64,000 nt of DNA from Numida meleagris (GCF_002078875.1 NC_034409.1:11627399-11691398); one strand, 5' to 3'. Positions 40,998 through 54,390 are shown, numbered from the stretch's first letter. The notes: generated from the letters alone by a model not told the origin. Translations and numbers: made by a program.

Positions 40998-41496
40998 AGT
41001 TGCTGCATAAGAGACTGGTGAGACCCTATGAGAAATGCTTTATACTGTTTTGAATACTTGTGTTCAAGAAAGATGATGCAAATTGGACCAAGTGCTTAGA
41101 AGATCTGGGAAGCTGCTCAGCGGATACAAGTGTCTGTCTTACTGCAATAACTTAGCTTAATTACTTCAGCAAAGCAGTGATCAATACATAAGAGGTGTTA
41201 TACTCAGCTTCTGTAAATAGATTCAGGGAATGAATAATAAATTGGAGCATTTATGGACATAAACAGGAGCATAGGAAGTTCCACACCAATATGCAAAGGA
41301 ACTTCTTCAGAATAAGGGTGACAGAGCACTGGAACAGGCTGCCCAGAGAGGCTGTGGAGTTTCCTACAGAGATATTCAAGACATATCTGGATGCCTGCCA
41401 GTGCAGCCTGCTATAGGAAGCCTGCTTTGGCAGACAGGTTGGACTCGATGATCTCTAGAGGTCCCTTCAAACCCCTACAATTTTGTGATTCTGTGA
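40998..41496 (+). mobile_element. CR1 LINE, 5'-truncated, degraded middle
   Basis: The left part (GACTGGTGAGACCCTATGAG) aligns with the CR1 segment coding for LVRPHLEYC. The right part has CACTGGAACAGGCTGCCCAG, TTGGACTCGATGATCTCTAG and the ATTTTGTGATTCTGTGA tail. The middle (about 41110-41260) is strongly diverged. The spacing fits a single old insertion rather than two. Confidence 0.85.
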
Positions 41497-43799
41497 GTTG
41501 GGGAAAAAAAGATAAAAGAAGTTGAATAAATGGGTAAAAAGTGATTATTGATACATTGGAAATAGTCTGGAAATTAATGTACCTTTTGAAAATCTGATGG
41601 CTTCTCATTTAAAAGCAGCAAAATAACCTTTAGTTTTAAATTTACAGAAGAGACTATTTGTATTTTCCTTGTGACTGCAAACTAGACTTGATAATGAAAG
41701 GAATTTCCTTCTAGCTGTTTGCTCCTATAGCATGTATGATACAGCAATTCATCTTCAACTTTCTATTTGCTCGCCATAGCCCCATTAACAGAATGGGGAT
41801 TTTTCTTGAAATAAGTTTAAGGTTTAGTCAGATTAGCAAAATATTCGGTATATGTTTAAGTCCCATTGAAGTCATGGGTTACTAAATTTAATTACTAAAG
41901 CACTTATTGCTCAAATAAATAAATGTCTTTACTTTCTGTAATTAAACCTGAGTATAGATCATTCCAGTGATATTTTAACCTTATAAAGATAGAACATAAA
42001 TTATATGAACTGCAGTGGACAATAAATATTAGTGAAAGGTATCTCAGACACTCTGAATAAAACAAAACCATTACTATCATATCAGAAATAGGAGTTGCTC
42101 TCTGAATTTGATTCCTATAAGGTACGTAGACAGAATTATGATTGATTGTTTTATATGTAGCAACTACTGGTTTTAGTTTTGTTTTCTTTTGATTTGTGTT
42201 GCTTTTATTGTGGCATAAGCAAGAAATAGTGAATGTGCTAAATGGATGTTTGAACTTCTATGTTTTGGCAGCTTCTGTTAAAACCAGGTACCAGTTAGGG
42301 CTAACATAACTAGTGGAATACTCATTAGTAAGAAGTAAAAGAGGACAAATGTGACTTTATTTTCAATGAAGCTAGAGGAAATCTAGAAAAAAAGAAAATA
42401 ATGGCAACTAGTCACTAGCAAAACTTGTTCATTTCCATTTCTGTAATTCTGCGTCTGACTATTGAAAATTAAAAGCCTTGTTTATTATATTTATAAAACA
42501 ATAATTTCTAAATTGGTCAGAATTTTTGACCATATTTATGTAAACTTTTTCTTACAAAAACACTAATTTGTATCCTTAGTACTTTGGGGAGGATTTTGTC
42601 TTGGCACAAAGTGGTCGCTTTGTTTATCTTCTCCCTAAATGGAAGGAAAAAAAAAAGAAAGCGGACACACCAAGAAAGAAGCTTGATTACAGAATCTATT
42701 CACAGGAAATTTTACATTTTCTCTAACAAATGTGGCAGCATTTCTTGTGATTTTCAACTGTGAATATTAAACCATTTTTTCTAAATTTCTCTGTCTTTGA
42801 ATGGTATGTTTGTAAAGTATTTTTATAGTATTGCTGCATCATAGATTTTACTATGAAAGCAGATTTATGCTGTTGTCCTTATTTGAACTTGCGCGTTGTC
42901 TGACTTTTTATGTGTCTGACTTGAGAACTGCTCAATAATTACAGAACATTCTCAATAGTAAAAACAATGTCTTGACTTATTAAAGTCTTTCAGAGGAAAA
43001 CATTCAAAAATATATAAAAAGCTATCCAGGGAGCCTTTTAATGGGCTTTAAACTGTGTGTGTCAAAAAGCTACTGAATGCGTTATGCAGGAATTTCCAGA
43101 CTAGTTGTCCTGACAATGGCAGTGGCAGCTGACATTGCAGAACTTTATAATGAGAAGTGTCATTTCCCTTCCCACTTTCTGAGCTGGGACTTATGTCCCA
43201 TAAACTTCCTCTTTCCCTTATCCTTTTCTCGTAGACCATCCCTCATTCCTGCAGACATCCAAAGTCACAGAGCATGCAGGTTATGCTATAGTGTAATCAC
43301 CTCAGTGCAGACAAAGGCAGAAACTTACATTCTCTGTGTGGTATGAGCATGCCACATCGGTGTGTTTGCTACAGCTCACCTGGACAAATAATCTTTTCTT
43401 CCATAAGGAAAATTCTGTTCCAGATCACATAATTGAGATAATTGCAAATGTCTAATGGGCAGATTTTCTTAGAAGAACCTCTCTTCTCTCTTCCATGTTC
43501 CATGTTAACACATTTGGAACTTATTTATTACCAACTTTGAATATGGCATGGATATGATATGACATTCGTTGCTTGTCTTCTTAGTATCATTTGCTTTAAA
43601 TATCAAAGTCTAACAGACCTTTTTTCTTTTACTTACTATTACCATAATCCTTTCACCAAAAATATCATTTTAGAATTCTAAACTAATCAGTGACTCAATG
43701 AATAGGGTTTACTTCAAAACCAAAATAGTTATTTGGTGATGTACCATTAAGTAGTGATGAAAACTCTGAAGTTGCTTTGGTTTTACTTTTAGGCAACAA

Positions 43800-44160
43800 G
43801 ACTTGAAGGCTGCACCTCTGGCCAGTGTGTTCATCCCTACAGGTCTCCTATCATTTTTGTTTGATGTCTTTTTTGTTGGATGGTGAAGGGGAGCTTGAAG
43901 GAGGTGATCCTTGAATATTAACCAGCTTTCTTGGCCTTATCCTATAGGACTCTTCCAGTCAGATCTTTCAGGAGGCTAAAGTCTGCTTTCCTGATGCCCA
44001 GTACTGCCTGGGCTCCTGCTTTTTTTTCTCCCCTCTACCATGAGAATACTGAACTCCACCATCTTATGGTCACTGCAGCCAAGTCTGCCTTTGACCTTCA
44101 CATTCCCAACAATCCTCCGATGAGGACTGTAGCTTCTTTTTTGCTGACTATACACACAGG
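43800..44160 (-). mobile_element. CR1 LINE internal fragment: endonuclease C-terminus to pre-RT region
   Basis: On the minus strand, 44160 to 43800 reads through VGNVKVKGRLGCSDHKMVEF, then IRKADFSLLKDLTGRV, then (after a frame change) IFKDHLLQA and NDRRPVGMN. The SDH followed by a hydrophobic strand is the C-terminal signature of the APE-type endonuclease of CR1 ORF2, and the next motifs lead towards the reverse transcriptase. At least one stop and one frameshift are present. Unlike ordinary CR1 copies it lacks the 3' half. Confidence 0.85.
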
Positions 44161-46137
44161 CTAAACAATCATTTTAGGCACATGTGTTTAGGTACATGGA
44201 GGTGATTAAACCCACCAATTGTCACTATTCTATTAATTCATCCTTTTGCATTCATGGTGGTAATTTTGCTTTTGATAGGTAAAATGTTCATCCTTACATT
44301 CGGCAATTATTTTAAATTATTTGACTGTCAAAAAGTCTTTTGACGAAAGTAGTTCTGTCAAAAATTAACATCTCCTATCCACCAAATTATCAAGAAAACT
44401 TAATTCACTTGGAAGCATACATGAAGAAAATGGCATTGCAATTGATTCTTCTATGGATTTTTTTTCTGTTAAGATGAGTTTGGACAGACAAAAGAGTCTT
44501 TGAAGAACTGGTATCCCAGCAATGCATCACTTGTAGTCTTCTTTTCATCTAACATTTTATAGAAATCTTTTGTATAGGTTACATAAGTAATCTTCAACTC
44601 ATTCTAAATTATATCTGAAGTATGTGAATGAAAATCTTCGGAAAATGAACAGTTATTAGAAAATTGAGTTATTTTGTGGCTTATTCCTCAAAGGGTGAAA
44701 AACTCACTGCCTCTCCCTCCACACAAAGGAGGTGTGAAAACTGGAAAATGCTGTCATTAGTAGTCCTGTTGACCATTGACTCTTATTCCATGGAAAGTGA
44801 AATTCCACCTATGTTAGAAATTAATGGACTTTGTGGAATTCTGCTCTTACATCCATACAAGCTCTGTGGACTATACGTATCCACATACCTTATTTTACAC
44901 TGCTTCATAGCTCCGAGCATGAGGTTTGAAAGCTGTAAAACTCAAGATTTTCTCTTTAAGACTGGCTTTTCTGAGGTGTGCCCTTAGCAGACTTTAAGCT
45001 TTGAAGCTTAAAAACACACTATAACAGAACTGGCATTGACTATCCAACACATGTAGGAAAGAATTATCATCCTTTTACCATGAGGTAGAAAAGAAGAAGG
45101 GGAAAAGCTGAGGTACATGAAGTGTCCTATGGCATGATAATGAAAGTCTGAGGCTGCAAATATTTTTAATATCAACTCTGAGATGCTTTTGTCTTTCCTA
45201 CTGAAGAGTTCAAGAATCTATCAAACTACTTCTGCCCACGTGATTTTTTTTTGTTTTCACACAGTTCTCATAATAAAACATTGACATCTGTCAGTGCTTG
45301 TAAATTATCACTGTATACAGCTGATGGTAAATAATAACAGTTTGCCCAAATATGTGATGAATATAATTCTAGTTTTGCTGATGTGCATTGGCTGACATAC
45401 TACTGCCACTTGCTTTAAGTAACATGCAAGGAGAATGCTTGATATAATTTAAATAATCTAAAGTCATGTACGGCTGTTTTTTCCAAGTGTTTGCCAGCCT
45501 GAATAATGACATGCTTTCATTGGCATGTCATAATAATACTGCTGTAGAATATATACATTATGATTACATGAGTTAGTAACCAAGGAAACAAAATTGGTAT
45601 TGTACCGGTGTCCTCCAGGACATGTATAATTAAGGCCCTGTCAGGTTTTCTGAAAAAGATCTCCAGTGTCTTGGGACTTCACAGCAACCCTGTAAAATTT
45701 TGATATACAGACTGAAATGTAAGAGGTGAGAGAGCAGGCACTGCATCAAATACAATGCACTTGTCTTTATGAAGGACTTTGTCTTTGACGGTGTTTGTCA
45801 GAAAATTCTACATGCAGTTTTTGATATTTGTTGAGGCCTCTTTTGATGTCTTCTCAGTTGCTCACAGGAAGCAAATGCCTCAAAAATAAAGGGTCCATTT
45901 CAAATTCAAGCCAACCATTGCACTGAAATCAGCTGTTGAAGACACTGGCAAAATTCCAAATGGATTAAATTGTAGGACTAGAGTTCTTATAGACACTGTA
46001 GCTCCCTACATTGTAATCTTTGTTCATCTCACCTAGTCATAGGAGGAAACCTGGTTCAATTTCATGTGTACCTAACTTGAACCTCAGTCATATGATCACC
46101 TGGACAAGATGTAATACAAAAGTACATCATATAGATC
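44161..46137. other. Intronic sequence without recognisable gene or repeat
   Basis: AT-rich unique-looking DNA between two CR1 fragments. A 107-codon frame at 44664-44987 shows no recognisable domain and low-information composition. Confidence 0.5.
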
Positions 46138-46250
46138 ATACAGTATGGGATAGTAAGGACCTTAAAGATCCAGTGCCCCTGCCATAGGCAGGGATACTCT
46201 CCACTAGATCAGGATGCCAAAAGCCTGATCCAGTTTTAAAGGACCCTAGA
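46138..46250 (-). mobile_element. CR1 LINE 3' fragment, antisense
   Basis: AGGACCTTAAAGATCCAGTG, CCCCTGCCATAGGCAGGGA and CTAGATCAGGATGCC are the complement of the CR1 3' region (the consensus order is GGTTGCC, CTGATC, CCCTGCC, GATCTTTAAGGTCC). Both ends are eroded, and no octamer tail is intact. Confidence 0.75.
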
Positions 46251-46929
46251 GGAAGATCATATCCACTTGGGTACATGCACCTAAATTAGACGAGAAAACC
46301 TTTAAAAGCACTTACCACTTTCTATTCACTATAAGGCTGATTAAGCTATTCAGGAAAACTGGTTTGCTGAGTGTTCAAGATTAGGCAAAGCTGAGATGGC
46401 TAAGATGGTCGGACAGAATCCATGCCCGCAGCAGGCAAAACTTGGTCAGTTCATGTAATTCGAACCAAATCAGGACTGAAGTAGTGTATTCATTTATTAA
46501 CAGCATGCAATTTTCTTGCAATCAGTGAACTATCACAATCAACCAGAAAGAACTCCCTCTGAGATCCCAGGCACACACTGGTGTGGATTCCCTGGTGCTT
46601 TGCCCCATACAGCCATTACCCTTGCAGGCTGCTGGTTCTCCACAGTGCCCCTTAGGAAGACAGGTAGAGGTGCCACAAGATAATTCATGGTAGTGACAGA
46701 TCTAATTTTGCTGGTGGCAACTCTTCCCCCAGTGTTAGGAATTTCTATGTTTTCAAAGATATCTCCTTTAATTTGAAAGTCTCTTCGTAACTCCCACTAC
46801 TGTTTAATTCAGCTAATGATTACCTTCCTTTCTAACATAGTATTTGGAAAATACCTGCTCAGATGCACTTAACAGCAGTGGTTGCCCTCATCGTTTTGCC
46901 AAATGTGGGCTGTGCGAGCACCCCACAGA

Positions 46930-47020
46930 TGCCCTCTTGTTCTCCTGTATAAAATGGAAACAGGAGCTGTGTAAGGAATAACCATAGTCTGAATAAACTC
47001 AGAATCTGAGCTTTGGTGGA
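46930..47020 (+). other. Possible LTR-like TATA / poly(A)-signal pair
   Basis: TATAAAA at 46948-46954 is followed about 38 bp later by AATAAA at 46992-46997, inside a slightly GC-richer context. In retroviral LTRs these two signals lie at comparable spacing. No borders or internal genes were recognised, so chance remains likely. Confidence 0.2.
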
Positions 47021-47733
47021 CAAGAGAACCTTTCATATTTCAGTATCTGCACTCTAATTCTGAAGAGAGCTAGGGCTGGTTTACTTAATTTTCTGACCAT
47101 CTGGGTTTTTGATGCAACAAGGAGCGTACATAAAACTTGCACATTTTCAATAGGCAGGCTTAAAAGTTGTATACAACACACAGGATGCTTCTATTTCTGT
47201 ACCACATGCAGTTCTGAAATTTTGCTCTGTTAGTTTTGTGAACTCTTACAGTCTGAGTAACAGTTTGATTTTGTTTTTTGTTTGTTTGTTCTTTTATTTT
47301 GCTTTGTTTTCTCTGTATGACAAGGAGAGTTCTATACTGACAGTACAGTTAAAATAATGGCATAACACTTCCCTCAAATCAAGCAGCCAATGATCTCTAG
47401 CACTTGACAGTTTCGTAGTATTTCTGATAATTTTAAAAGAGCACATACTATAACTCAGAATTAATATCCTGGAATCTACAAATAAATTATTAATGAAATA
47501 TGCTCATAATAAAAAGTCTTAGAATATCATTTTTCCTTGACTGTCAAGTATGGTGATATCCTGTTAATCTATATCTCTGGGTTGAGCCGATAGTTCAGGT
47601 AACATGCAAAACTTCTTTTGGTCTAGAGAATAAATTACTTATTACTTGACATCTAATCTATCCAGCAAATGTGCAGGTGCAAGAAGGAGCTTCAGATCTC
47701 TGAAAAAGCAAGCTTAACAGTATCTAAAGGTGC

Positions 47734-47749
47734 TTTTTTTTTTTTTTTT
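47734..47749. repeat. Poly-T tract
   Basis: Sixteen T. Confidence 0.85.
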
Positions 47750-47930
47750 GCCTAAACAATAAGAATAAAAACAAGCACTCCTTCCTTTCCCTATTCTTTT
47801 TCAATGCATTTTGAACATATAGTTACTAAACACAAAAAAAGTCCAGAGAATAGGTCACTGAGTTATAGACCTCTTCCGTATGAGTATGGAATAGCCCCTT
47901 TTTCTTCTGCGAGTGCGAGACATAGAATGT

Positions 47931-48390
47931 TCATAGAATCACAGTTATAGAATAACAGAATCATGTACTCACAGAATAGTTTGAGTTGGAAGGGACTTCT
48001 AAGGGTCACCTAGTCCAGCTCCCCTGGAATGAACAGGGACATCCACAGCTAGATCAGGGTGCTCAGAGCCCCGTCCAGCCTGACCTTGTATGTTTCCAGG
48101 ATGGAGCTTCCACCAGCTCTCAGAGCAACCTGTTCTAGTGCCTCACCACCATTATTGTAAAAAACTGCTTCCTTATATCCAAACTAAGTCTCCCATCTTT
48201 TACTTTGAAACCATTTCCCTTTGTTCTGTCACAACACACCCTGCTAAAACATCTGTCTCGGTCTTCCTGTAGCTTCCTTTTAGATTTTGAAAGGTCACTC
48301 TCAGGTCTCCCCAGAGCCTTCTCTTCTCCAGGCTGAACAGCCCCAGCTCTCTCCACCTGTCCTCACACGGGAGGTGTTCCATCCCTTGCA
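47931..48390 (-). mobile_element. CR1 LINE, 5'-truncated 3' fragment, antisense
   Basis: The left edge carries the complement of the 3' tail (TCATAGAATCACAG and ACAGAATCATG), then GAGTTGGAAGGGACTTCTAA, CAACCTGTTCTAGTGCCTCA, AAACCATTTCCCTTTGTTCT and CCTTCTCTTCTCCAGGCTGA. On the minus strand pieces such as LRELGLFSLEKRRL and RKQFFTIMVVRHWNRL-like residues of the ORF2 end are visible. It is well preserved. Confidence 0.93.
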
Positions 48391-49781
48391 ACAACAAGAC
48401 GTGGCTGCAAGTGAGCTTATCTGATTTGTTCAAGAACTTGTTAAACATAAATGGCTGTAGAGGCACAAGAGAAATATATGAAACATTTGTCCTTTCAAAT
48501 ACATAAAACAAGTGCAGTGGTCCAGTTTCTTCTGTGTTGCTTCACATGCAAATCGTTAATGCATTTCACAGCTAAGAAGTTCTATGGTTTTGGGACTCTT
48601 TTTTTCAACTTTCATTTAAATACATCTTCATATTATTTAGAAGAACCCATTTCAACAGTTGGGTCTGCTATGGACTTACTGCTGGCTAACTGAACATGAT
48701 GTGACTTACACATATGAAATGAGAGACTATAGAGCAAAATTAAGGTCACTTTTAGCATGCATCTGAGAGCAACACAAAACCAGACGACTGTTATTGCCAC
48801 ACACTGTACCATAAAGATGCAGGCACTGTTATTTTTCTTGCAGCACACAGCTGCATGAAAATAATATGGCACAGCACAAAAATTGTTATGGGGGAAAAAA
48901 AAAATCTCTACTAAACTGTTGTCATGGCAAAGGAATCTTTTGAGAATGCTTTAAATTCAGCATTGTTTCAGTGGGCTTAAAAACAGGGGGGGTTACAGCC
49001 AGCTAAAAATGTTCTTGAGTGAATTACAACCTGGTGCCATATTCACACAGTTTTCTCTCTTGTTATATATTTTAGATTTTGTTTTTCATAATAGCCTCAA
49101 TACTAGGACTGTGGAAGGGTCTGATCTTTCTGCTTTGTGTGTCTGTCAGAGATAATTGCTCGACAAGATGCAGTGTAATAACAGTGAGGAAGGAATAGCT
49201 GCATTGTTACCCCCAGACCTCATATAATGCGTGGAAAATGTCACCACACTGGGAGGTCCATTCTCTAAATCTCTGGAGCTGAAAGATGTAAAATTACCCT
49301 TTTTTGGAGTCTTTTATAGTGCAAGTGAAGCAATCTCAAATTACATCTGCTTATGATTTCAATTTAAGAGTAATTTCAAAATAATCAATTTGGAAAAACA
49401 TAACAACATTCATTTTTTCTCAGTAATTTTCACTGTTTCCAAGGTAGAAAACAAAAAGATGATTGGTCATTCATCTGTTCAGTGTGGTGTCTGGCATCTG
49501 TGTTCCATGGAGCACAGTTAAGGAGTACATTTATTATACATGTATTTCAGAATCAACAATAATGATAATTAGTTTTTTCTTTTCCTGAAGAGAAGTCTGA
49601 GTAACTCGTCTTTGTGTCTGTGGAAGAAAATAGTTCAAGATATAACAACTAGCAATAGAAATTCAAAATACTTAGACGGGAAATAAGATTCTACTTTGTA
49701 ACAATGAGGGCAGTTTCCCACTAAAAACTTGTTCTTAGAATCAGAGGTCAAAGTGATAAATACATCTTCGCTTCCAAGCAT

Positions 49782-50460
49782 AGAGTCATATAGTCACAGA
49801 ATGGCTGAGGACCAGCTGCCCCAACACCCACAGCAGGGTGCGCAGAGCCATGGCCAGGTGGCTTCTGGAGCCAACAAGGAGATCTACAGCCTCTGGGCAC
49901 CTTGCGCCAGTGCCACACCAACTGCACAGCACAGCACTGCTTCCTAGTGTTCCTCCCATGTTCCAGTTTGTGCTCCCTTCAGAAAGTATCACTGAAAAGA
50001 GCCTGGCTCCATTCTCTTTGCAGCCTTTCTCTGAGTATTTGTGGACGCTGATGGGGACATCTGTGTTGAACTTTCTTTTCTACAGAACTGAACAGTCCCA
50101 GCTCTCTCAGCCTCTCCTCACAGGAGAGTACTCCAGTCTCTTTGTCGTATTTGTGGCTCTTTGCTGGGCTCTCCCTAGTCCCTTGTACTGTACATACCCT
50201 TTTCCCTTGTACTGGTATGCTCAGAAATGGACACCACACTGCAAGCGTGGTCTCACCAGTACTGAGTAGAGGAGAAGCATCACCTGCCTCAACCTGCTGC
50301 CAATACTCTGCCTAATTTAGTCCCAGGATATGATTAGCCTTCTTAGCTGGCTTGTGTTCAACTTCGTGTTTCCCAGGACCATCAGGTCCTTGTCTGCAGA
50401 GCTGTTTTCCGGTAGGGTGCCCCCAGCGTGTCCTGGTGCCTGGTGCAGGGCTCTGTACTT
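49782..50460 (-). mobile_element. CR1 LINE, longest copy in the window, antisense
   Basis: It runs from a diverged 3' end (AGTCATATAGTCACAGAATG) through CTCTCTCAGCCTCTCCTCAC, GTCTCACCAGTACTGAGTAG and CAGGACCATCAGGTCCTTGT, the complement of the (S)ADKDL segment of late ORF2. The 3' terminal part (49800-49970) differs from the common chicken-type sequence and suggests a different, older subfamily. The 143-codon + strand frame at 49838-50269 is an antisense by-product. Confidence 0.85.
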
Positions 50461-50861
50461 GTTGAATTAGTCACTCATGGAAAATGGAAAGATTTTGAAT
50501 TTCTTTTGTTATAAGACTATTTTTAATTTCTCAAAGAAATATTAAAAAATATTTTTGTGGTAAAGAATATATATATTTTTTTATTTGAATTATTTGTTAG
50601 GTCTGCCTTATGTAGGTGTACAACAAGATTGATTGTTCTGGCACAGCATGAAAAACTACCAAAAATATAAGGTGCCTAACCTGTATCAGAAAGAGTAACT
50701 TGAGTTTCATAAAAAATAATGACTACGTTTTAGTATTTTTTTCTATTTTATTTTTTAATTAATATCCTAAAATATATGAAGCAGATATTACCATCTAAAT
50801 TTAGTTTAGTCTTTCCTGTCATGAAGTTCAGAGCGGAACAATAATGACAAAATGGTTAACT

Positions 50862-50948
50862 ATTCATGGAATCACAGTATCACAGAATTGTAGGGGCTGG
50901 AAGGGACCGCTAGAGATCATCAAGTCCCACCCCCCTGCCTTAGTGGTC
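50862..50948 (-). mobile_element. CR1 LINE 3'-terminal fragment, antisense
   Basis: TCATGGAATCACAGTATCAC, then AGAATTGTAGGGGCTGGAAG, GGACCGCTAGAGATCATCAA and CCCACCCCCCTGCC: the complement of the final 85 bp of a CR1 element. The insertion is strongly 5'-truncated. Confidence 0.85.
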
Positions 50949-52183
50949 TCTTTGTTGCTAAGGTTTAAGTGGTGGTGAAGTAGTATTTTTTTTTTATTGC
51001 TGTAAGCAAAATATTTCCTACAACAACAATAAAAATAATTTAAAAATTCAATGCAGGTGGCAATTGTTTATTATTTGACTGAGTTCTTGCAGAATAAATG
51101 TTCCTATCGTAGTCAACTCATTTTTTTCTTTTTTAATTTCGAGTTTAATAAATATTTATCCGTCAGGAAGGAATGAAAGATGTGCTGCTCTGTCATTTTC
51201 TTCGTCATTAAAAGGATGAAAGGCAGAAAGCAGCAATGCTCATTTTCAAAGTAGATGATTTCCACATAGTTTAGAAATACTGAGTACTATTATCCTTATT
51301 TTTAATATGTAAGAACATGTATTCTCCTAAAGCAGGAGGATAACAGATTTTTGTGTTTTAATAAAAACAGAAATGGTCGGAAATGTTCAGCATCTTAATT
51401 ACTGATGACATCATTACTGTCCTCAGAAGTAGTTGCAACAGATATAGTATTCTACTTTCTGCTCTGAACCTTGGCTGAAGTGAAACAGAACTCCTGGCAC
51501 TGTTAAATGTAGGTTCAGTAAAAGCAATGAGATTATAGGTCAACACTGAAGAGAAAAAAAGCAAACAGGAAAAAAAATCAATAACCAAGTATGCAAATTT
51601 AGGTTTATCTGTTTGAGAGAAGACAATTTAGAAATATGATTAAGGCTTTATCTGAGATAACTGTATGCTGAACAGTTCTCCCAGTCCTTGTGGTACAGTG
51701 GCACATCTTCAGTTTCCATCTGTGTATCAGCTAGACTTGAAACAAAGCAGGTGGACAAAAATGGATGGTACTGGAAGATTATGATGAAACGAGCATTCCT
51801 GCAATGGATGTAGGAAGCAACTTAAGTCTGTGACTTAACTTTTGACTGTGAAGTGAACAGCCAGGACAAAGTACATTGTAGAAGTGTAATACTAATCTAA
51901 GAGCCTCTTTGTTAAAAATAATAATTAAAAAAATTATTAGTGCAGATACCTATGCAACTGTGGCAATATGAATAAAAATCCCAAGTCAGAAGGATATGTA
52001 CTCGCTAGTACCCCACTGTCATCCTCATCAAAGAAATGGTACTATGTGTGCAGTGTTTTAGGTGAGCAATGAGGTGATTTAGAGGTTTCTGTTGTCCATG
52101 TCAGAGCAGTTCTAAGGTAAAGAAACTATTCTGACATACCTTAGGTGACTTAGTCTGATTTCTAGATTAATATTGATTTAGTG

Positions 52184-52200
52184 AAAAAAAAAAAAAAAAA
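52184..52200. repeat. Poly-A tract
   Basis: Seventeen A. Confidence 0.85.
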
Positions 52201-53332
52201 CAGACCTTAGCCCACTGCATGACAATAATTGAATGTGAGGAGTAGTATCCAAAATAATATTTTTTTTAATAATGAATCACAAGGTGTATTTCCTTTCTGT
52301 CACCTCATTTTTAGAAATAGGGATGTCAAGGAAATGATGGAAGAATTAAATATGATGCTAAAAAGGAGAACTCAGTATGAACTTCAGTTAATCACAGTGA
52401 TAGAAATGTCAGAAGTGAGCACCTAAACAAATGGACAGGAAGGCAAGAACAGAAACACATCCTTGCAAATAGGAGACACTGTTTTGTGTGAGGACACTAC
52501 TTACGTTCTTCTTATTTGGGAGAACTTTAAAAAGCATCAAGTGTATCTATACTGAGTCATTTATCATTGTGAGTGGCTGCCCTTGGATAACTGTTGAATT
52601 AATTGGTTGAAAGTATTAAGATGTCTGGCTGTCTGGAACATTGACAACATTTTTGTTGTTGCATTTCTGCAAAGCCATAGCCTACTTGACAAAAACTTGT
52701 CCTGAAGCCTTTTGTTTGTACATTCACACATTTCCACTTCTAAGGCTTTGTGGTCCTTTTTGCCCTCCTCCGCTGGCAAGTATTGCCAAAATGTACACTA
52801 GTTAGAAAAGTAAATATTCATATTCACCAGTAGTAGCATGAAGCTGCAGTTAAGGGTCACAGAAGCAGTGATATTATCAGCAGAGAAGTCAACAGGAGAC
52901 ATTGGATATGGGCAGTCCACTGTGTTTGCTGATTAAGGCAGTATTTTTTGTAAAAATACATAGACACACTCTTCAGTCTGCTCTCAGTGTCTGCAGCCTC
53001 TCCAGATGTAGTGATGCAATTTTACATACTTTTTCCCCACAGAAAGACATGGTATCTGTCAGAGAACACTTTGCCTTTTTTCTTTTTCATGTGTGCCTGT
53101 GACTTTTCTAGACAGCTTTTAGCAGCTCAAGTTCTCCTTTCAGCCCTACTCAGAAGTTCAATTACAGGAGCAGTAAGTCTGCCTCTTCCTTTTCTCAGTA
53201 ATTCTTAAATAGCCCACATAACAAAATCTAAAACTGATGCATACAAACAGCTTTTGCTCCAACATTATTCTAGGAAAATTGTGTTTAAAGCCACTGTTTT
53301 CTCAAAATTTTTGGCATACAGTGTTGTACGTA

Positions 53333-53363
53333 GGTTTTACTCTGAAAGTAATGCTTCCTATTT
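53333..53363 (+). repeat. Mariner terminal inverted repeat, left
   Basis: Begins GGTTTTACTCTGAAAGTAAT. The reverse complement of the right end reads AGTTTTGCTCCAAAAGTAAT over the same span. Confidence 0.9.
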
Positions 53364-53497
53364 ATTTCTACAGAAATTACAACAGATACAAAGAGCACAC
53401 TAACACTGTTTGATAGAGAAAATTCTCAGCTACAAGACACTATTTTTCAACAGTCACCACCATCAGCTATGCATTTTTGCCATCAATGAACAGGAGC

Positions 53498-54390
53498 CTA
53501 CATGCCACACTCGTAAAAATCTGCACAAGCAGAGGTAACCCACTGTTTCACAGTTATGATGATATTCTTGCTAGGAAAGTGTTGACCATGTAATCCATCT
53601 TTCATTGGCTGGAATAGATGGAAATCTAAAGGTGCCAAATCCAGACTATACAGTGAGTGTAGTAGAACAGTCCAAACAAGATTGACCATGTACTCCAGAG
53701 TCTTCAAACTGGTAAAGTGCCTGATGTTATCGTCCAAGAAGAAGGTTGTCTTCTTCTCTGATCTGACTCTGGATGTTCAAAACTTCAGCTTAGTCAGCGT
53801 CGTGATGCAGTGGTCAGAATTGATGGTTTGTCCAGGTTCCAGGAAATCCAGAAGTATCACCCTTTTTCTATTCCAAAAAAGAGTGCACATCACTTTACCT
53901 GCTGAGGGCTGCGTCTTCAGCTTTTTCTTCAGCGTGGAATTCACATATTGCCACTCCATGGACTTCCATTTTGATTCCTGATACACTTGGATACAGTGTT
54001 CTTTCTTTCCTGTGTGAGCATTCATGCGACCCACCTGACACAAACTTTGCAATATTCCAATGTTGCCATCGTTTATTCCAATGCATTGAAGCTGATATTG
54101 AGCTCTGCTCACAGTTTCCTGGTCGTTATCTGCTGATTTGCACGAATGAGATGCTCTTCGTTTCATGGTGTGATAGCTGTGCATGCCTATCCGGAATGTG
54201 GCTTGTCTTTCATGTTGCTGACCCCACTGCTGAAACGCACCACCCACCGCCTCCCTGTGTTCACATCCACTGTTTGGTCTCCATAAACATTCAGCAAGCA
54301 CCAATGAATGTCAATGGGTGCAGTGTTTTCCACATGGAAGAATTCAGTGACACACCTTTGCTTCATACACACTTCCTTGTCAGACACCAT
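53498..54390 (-). pseudogene. Broken mariner transposase
   Basis: Reading on the minus strand from about 54390: the N-terminal helix-turn-helix region is recognisable (QTVDVNTGRRWVVRFSSG, then DKPHSG), with a frameshift near 54187. The catalytic half then shows SMEWQYVNS, KTQPSAGKVMCTLFW and, after a stop near 53777, DDNIRH and LDLAPLDFHLF. The last two aspartates are exactly 34 residues apart, the D(34)D spacing that defines mariner. The segment that normally holds the first catalytic Asp (the GDE motif) is missing: HCIQVYQ runs straight into ESKWKSMEW, whereas about 30 residues usually lie between. At least one frameshift, one stop and this deletion make it non-functional. Confidence 0.9.

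Noticed and set aside
49838..50269. 143-codon open frame on the + strand
   Set aside because: It covers the antisense of a CR1 copy and shows only translated complement of CR1.
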